Shown here piece by piece: positions 62,530 through 64,000 of a stretch of 64,000 nucleotides of DNA (within the stretch, counting starts at the first letter, position 1; the number at the start of each line of letters is the position of its first letter). Source of the stretch: RUG11690 sp045616665 (GTDB lineage Bacteria; Bacteroidota; Bacteroidia; Bacteroidales; WCHB1-69); contig JAZLHE010000056.1 in assembly GCA_045616665.1 (NCBI GenBank), positions 1-64,000 on the forward strand, written 5' to 3'. A model generated the notes under the pieces. It was given only the letters and a program-made list of their open reading frames with translations, was not told the origin of the DNA and searched no databases. The translations under genes and the position numbers were made by a program.

Positions 62530-62561
62530 AATCCGTTTATAATCATTTTTTTCAAGGCAAA

Positions 62562-62572
62562 TGTATGAAAAA
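62562..62572 (-). promoter_or_regulatory. Candidate promoter of the LytTR gene
   Basis: The minus strand contains TACATTTG, a TAnnTTTG match, about 35-45 bases before the ATG at 62529. The repeat array therefore lies upstream of the promoter. The position is approximate. Confidence 0.4.
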
Positions 62573-62630
62573 AAACAAGGTGAAACGACAAAAATTTTCG
62601 GTCTCGTAAAACATTGACACATTGTTCGTT

Positions 62631-62680
62631 AGGACGAAAACTGGACGAAAAGTTGACGAAAACTGGACGAACTTTGACGA
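62631..62680. promoter_or_regulatory. Five-unit 11-bp operator array between LytTR and the peptide genes
   Basis: GACGA occurs at 62633, 62644, 62655, 62666 and 62676, in units of the form AAACTGGACGA. Spacing is 11, 11, 11 and 10 bases, about one helical turn. LytTR proteins bind direct repeats, so this is a likely binding platform. Confidence 0.65.
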
Positions 62681-62719
62681 TTTTTCTCATACAACGCGGT
62701 GACTTTTTTGTTTTATTTG

Positions 62720-62727
62720 TAAATTTG
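62720..62727 (+). promoter_or_regulatory. Promoter -7 element of the small peptide genes
   Basis: TAAATTTG matches TAnnTTTG and lies 31 bases before the ATG at 62759. Confidence 0.5.
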
Positions 62728-62758
62728 TAAGAAAAAAATCAAACCAAACTTTTGTTTT

Positions 62759-62893
62759 ATGAAAAAAATCAGCTTTGCATTTGTGTTGGCATTTTTGTTG
62801 CTTTGTCTCTGTCGGTGTGCCAAGCCGGTGGAACACGTCCATTCCAACAATCAGGGAATTTACTCCGGCAGCCAATATTACAGAAACAATTAA
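62759..62893 (+). CDS. Small secreted peptide
   Basis: This 44-codon gene encodes a signal-like N-terminus (MKKISFAFVLAFLLLCLCRC) and a short mature part (AKPVEHVHSNNQGIYSGSQY, then YRNN) rich in Asn, His, Ser and Tyr. Cys at 16, 18 and 20 could be lipidated or oxidised, but there is no clean lipobox. The upstream TAAATTTG promoter and its position divergent from a LytTR regulator support a real gene. Many LytTR regulators control peptide or bacteriocin genes. It has no known homologue that I can recall. It is too short for certainty. Confidence 0.5.
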   Translation: MKKISFAFVLAFLLLCLCRCAKPVEHVHSNNQGIYSGSQYYRNN

Positions 62894-62903
62894 CAGCGGA
62901 AAT

Positions 62904-63086
62904 ATGAACCGATTGCTTTATTTGCTGGGAAAGAACAACTTCATTAATGATGTTCCCGTTGCGTGTGTGCCGGCAACGGGAACGAAAAAGCCGACAAGGC
63001 TAAAGGCGATGCGCGACACTGCGACCAGGGTAAAAAAAATGTTTTCTCCCGCCGCACTAGTGAGTGCTGTGCATAAAACACATTAA
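62904..63086 (+). CDS. Possible second small basic peptide
   Basis: This is a 60-residue frame with ATG at 62904, 10 bases after the stop of the 44-residue peptide gene. It begins MNRLLYLLGKNNFINDVPVA and is rich in Lys, Arg, Thr and Ala in its second half (TKKPTRLKAMRDTATRVKKM), giving a net positive charge. An antimicrobial or nucleic-acid-binding role is only a guess. The frame also extends upstream to 62775 without coding signs. It could be chance. The following 90 bases to 63176 show nothing else. Confidence 0.3.
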   Translation: MNRLLYLLGKNNFINDVPVACVPATGTKKPTRLKAMRDTATRVKKMFSPAALVSAVHKTH

Positions 63087-63176
63087 AAAAACCTGTAGAT
63101 GCACCTGGCTTGATTTCAGTAATACAATAAATAAAACCTATTGTTGTTCTTGTAATTGTTTAAATCAATAAATTCC

Positions 63177-64000
63177 ATGAAACAGTTTTTTGTCATCATT
63201 TTGCTGTGTAATATAGTTTATACTTCGTTTTCAAAAATTATTGAAGGAGGTGCTTATTATTCAACCACAAAAGAAATCACTTTTGATCTAGACCATTCAG
63301 ATTACATGCGAGATTGGTATATTTCAACAGAAGATGATCCTAATGTCCTTTATCTATATTGTGAAAATCCGATAGAACTGACATTCCATCTTCCCTCTCA
63401 AGATTTGAATTTTCTGGTTTCAAATCTAGACACCATCCGTTTGGTGTTTATTATCAATGACAAAGATTCTATCAATACGTTGATTATTGGTGTACACGAT
63501 ATTCCCAACAACATTAGTGAGGACGAAAAACTGTTTCATTTAAGCCGCCTATGGAGTGAGGTGAAATATAATTTTGTCAATATTGACCAAATTGATTTTG
63601 ATTGGGACAGTCTGTATAAAGCCTATATTCCTTTGGTAAAGAACACGAGCAACGATTATGATTTTTATCGGATTTTACAGCGTTTTTACGCAACACTCCA
63701 CGATGGCCACACTGAAGTCTATATGCCATATTCTCTAACGGCATACGAAGATTATGTTCCAGTAGCAATAGACTATTTCGACAAGCAGCTGTATATTACA
63801 TCAACTATAGCCCAAGACTACGACTCCTCCTTTTTGGCTGCTAAAATACTTATGATTAACAATATTCCTATTCATCAATACTTACAAGATAGCATTTCCC
63901 CTTATATATCTGCTTCCACAGAACAATCTCTTTGGACGCGGATTCCACAAGCCATTTGTTATGGATTGCGTTGCAAACCCTTGGTTTTTGAAATACAAAA
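63177..64000 (+). CDS. S41 family peptidase-like protein, 5' part (runs off the window)
   Basis: An open frame of 274 codons without a stop begins MKQFFVIILLCNIVYTSFS, a signal peptide, followed by a beta-rich region to about residue 120. The tricorn-core-like helical block LSRLWSEVKYNFVNIDQIDF, then DWDSLYKAYIPLV, and the motif LQRFYATLHDGHTEV near residue 178 are typical of the N-terminal domain of S41 (CtpA/TSP) peptidases in Bacteroidetes. A PDZ-like stretch and the Ser-Lys catalytic domain should lie past base 64000. Family call by motif only. Confidence 0.75.
   Translation, partial: MKQFFVIILLCNIVYTSFSKIIEGGAYYSTTKEITFDLDHSDYMRDWYISTEDDPNVLYLYCENPIELTFHLPSQDLNFLVSNLDTIRLVFIINDKDSINTLIIGVHDIPNNISEDEKLFHLSRLWSEVKYNFVNIDQIDFDWDSLYKAYIPLVKNTSNDYDFYRILQRFYATLHDGHTEVYMPYSLTAYEDYVPVAIDYFDKQLYITSTIAQDYDSSFLAAKILMINNIPIHQYLQDSISPYISASTEQSLWTRIPQAICYGLRCKPLVFEIQ

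Overview
The window looks like chromosomal DNA of a member of the Bacteroidetes, most likely order Bacteroidales. The evidence is: almost every gene is preceded by the TAnnTTTG -7 element of that phylum and lacks a clear Shine-Dalgarno site; two proteins (a 2412-residue adhesin and a C10 protease) end in type IX secretion (Por) sorting domains; lipoproteins carry K/D-rich residues after the lipobox Cys; and the families present (GSCFA, DUF7033-type deacetylase, M64, YitT, MBOAT/SGNH pairs) are typical of the phylum. I cannot name a genus.

Layout. 1-580: palindromic repeats and a terminator. 0.6-7.8 kb (minus): giant multimodular surface protein. 8.1-11.7 kb (plus): gapA-priA. 11.7-14.9 kb (minus): pcrA-GSCFA. 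15.1-18.6 kb (plus): three tandem near-identical lipoprotein genes. 18.7-24.6 kb: YitT protein, tRNA-Asn, an SLC1-type symporter and two overlapping genes of unknown function. 24.9-28.4 kb: M16 protease and a GNAT acetyltransferase. 28.5-30 kb: parDE module, a TIR-bearing repeat and a 6S-like RNA. 30-32.9 kb: MBOAT plus SGNH-like pair for O-acylation of a surface or secreted polymer.

32.9-42.3 kb is an accessory, defence-type island. It holds one intact DUF4143 ATPase and two decayed ones, a TonB remnant, two DUF1016 nucleases, a long structured non-coding element, an EcoRI-type adenine methyltransferase directly followed by a DUF262-HNH nuclease and a strong terminator, a YafQ-type toxin-antitoxin pair, and a fragment of a second parDE. 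42.3-45.7 kb: a DnaQ-like exonuclease, then a cargo segment (membrane-anchored GIY-YIG protein plus small lipoprotein) bounded by two almost identical about 200-bp repeats. 45.7-54.6 kb is housekeeping and envelope: miaB, a polysaccharide deacetylase-like gene, an aminotransferase/L,D-transpeptidase/M64 operon and a Na/Pi cotransporter. 54.7-56.4 kb: a PDDEXK coiled-coil gene and a repeat-rich gap. 56.5-64 kb: a secreted GH2 beta-galactosidase with a C10 protease, a LytTR regulator with an 11-bp-period operator array, divergent small peptides, and an S41 protease running off the end.

Best candidates for undescribed biology are the structured element at 38306-38509 with the surrounding DUF1016/methyltransferase/DUF262-HNH cassette, the TIR element that flanks cargo and sits next to promoters, the lipoyl-like GIY-YIG membrane protein, and the LytTR array with its small peptides. 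All assignments are by eye; no search was run.
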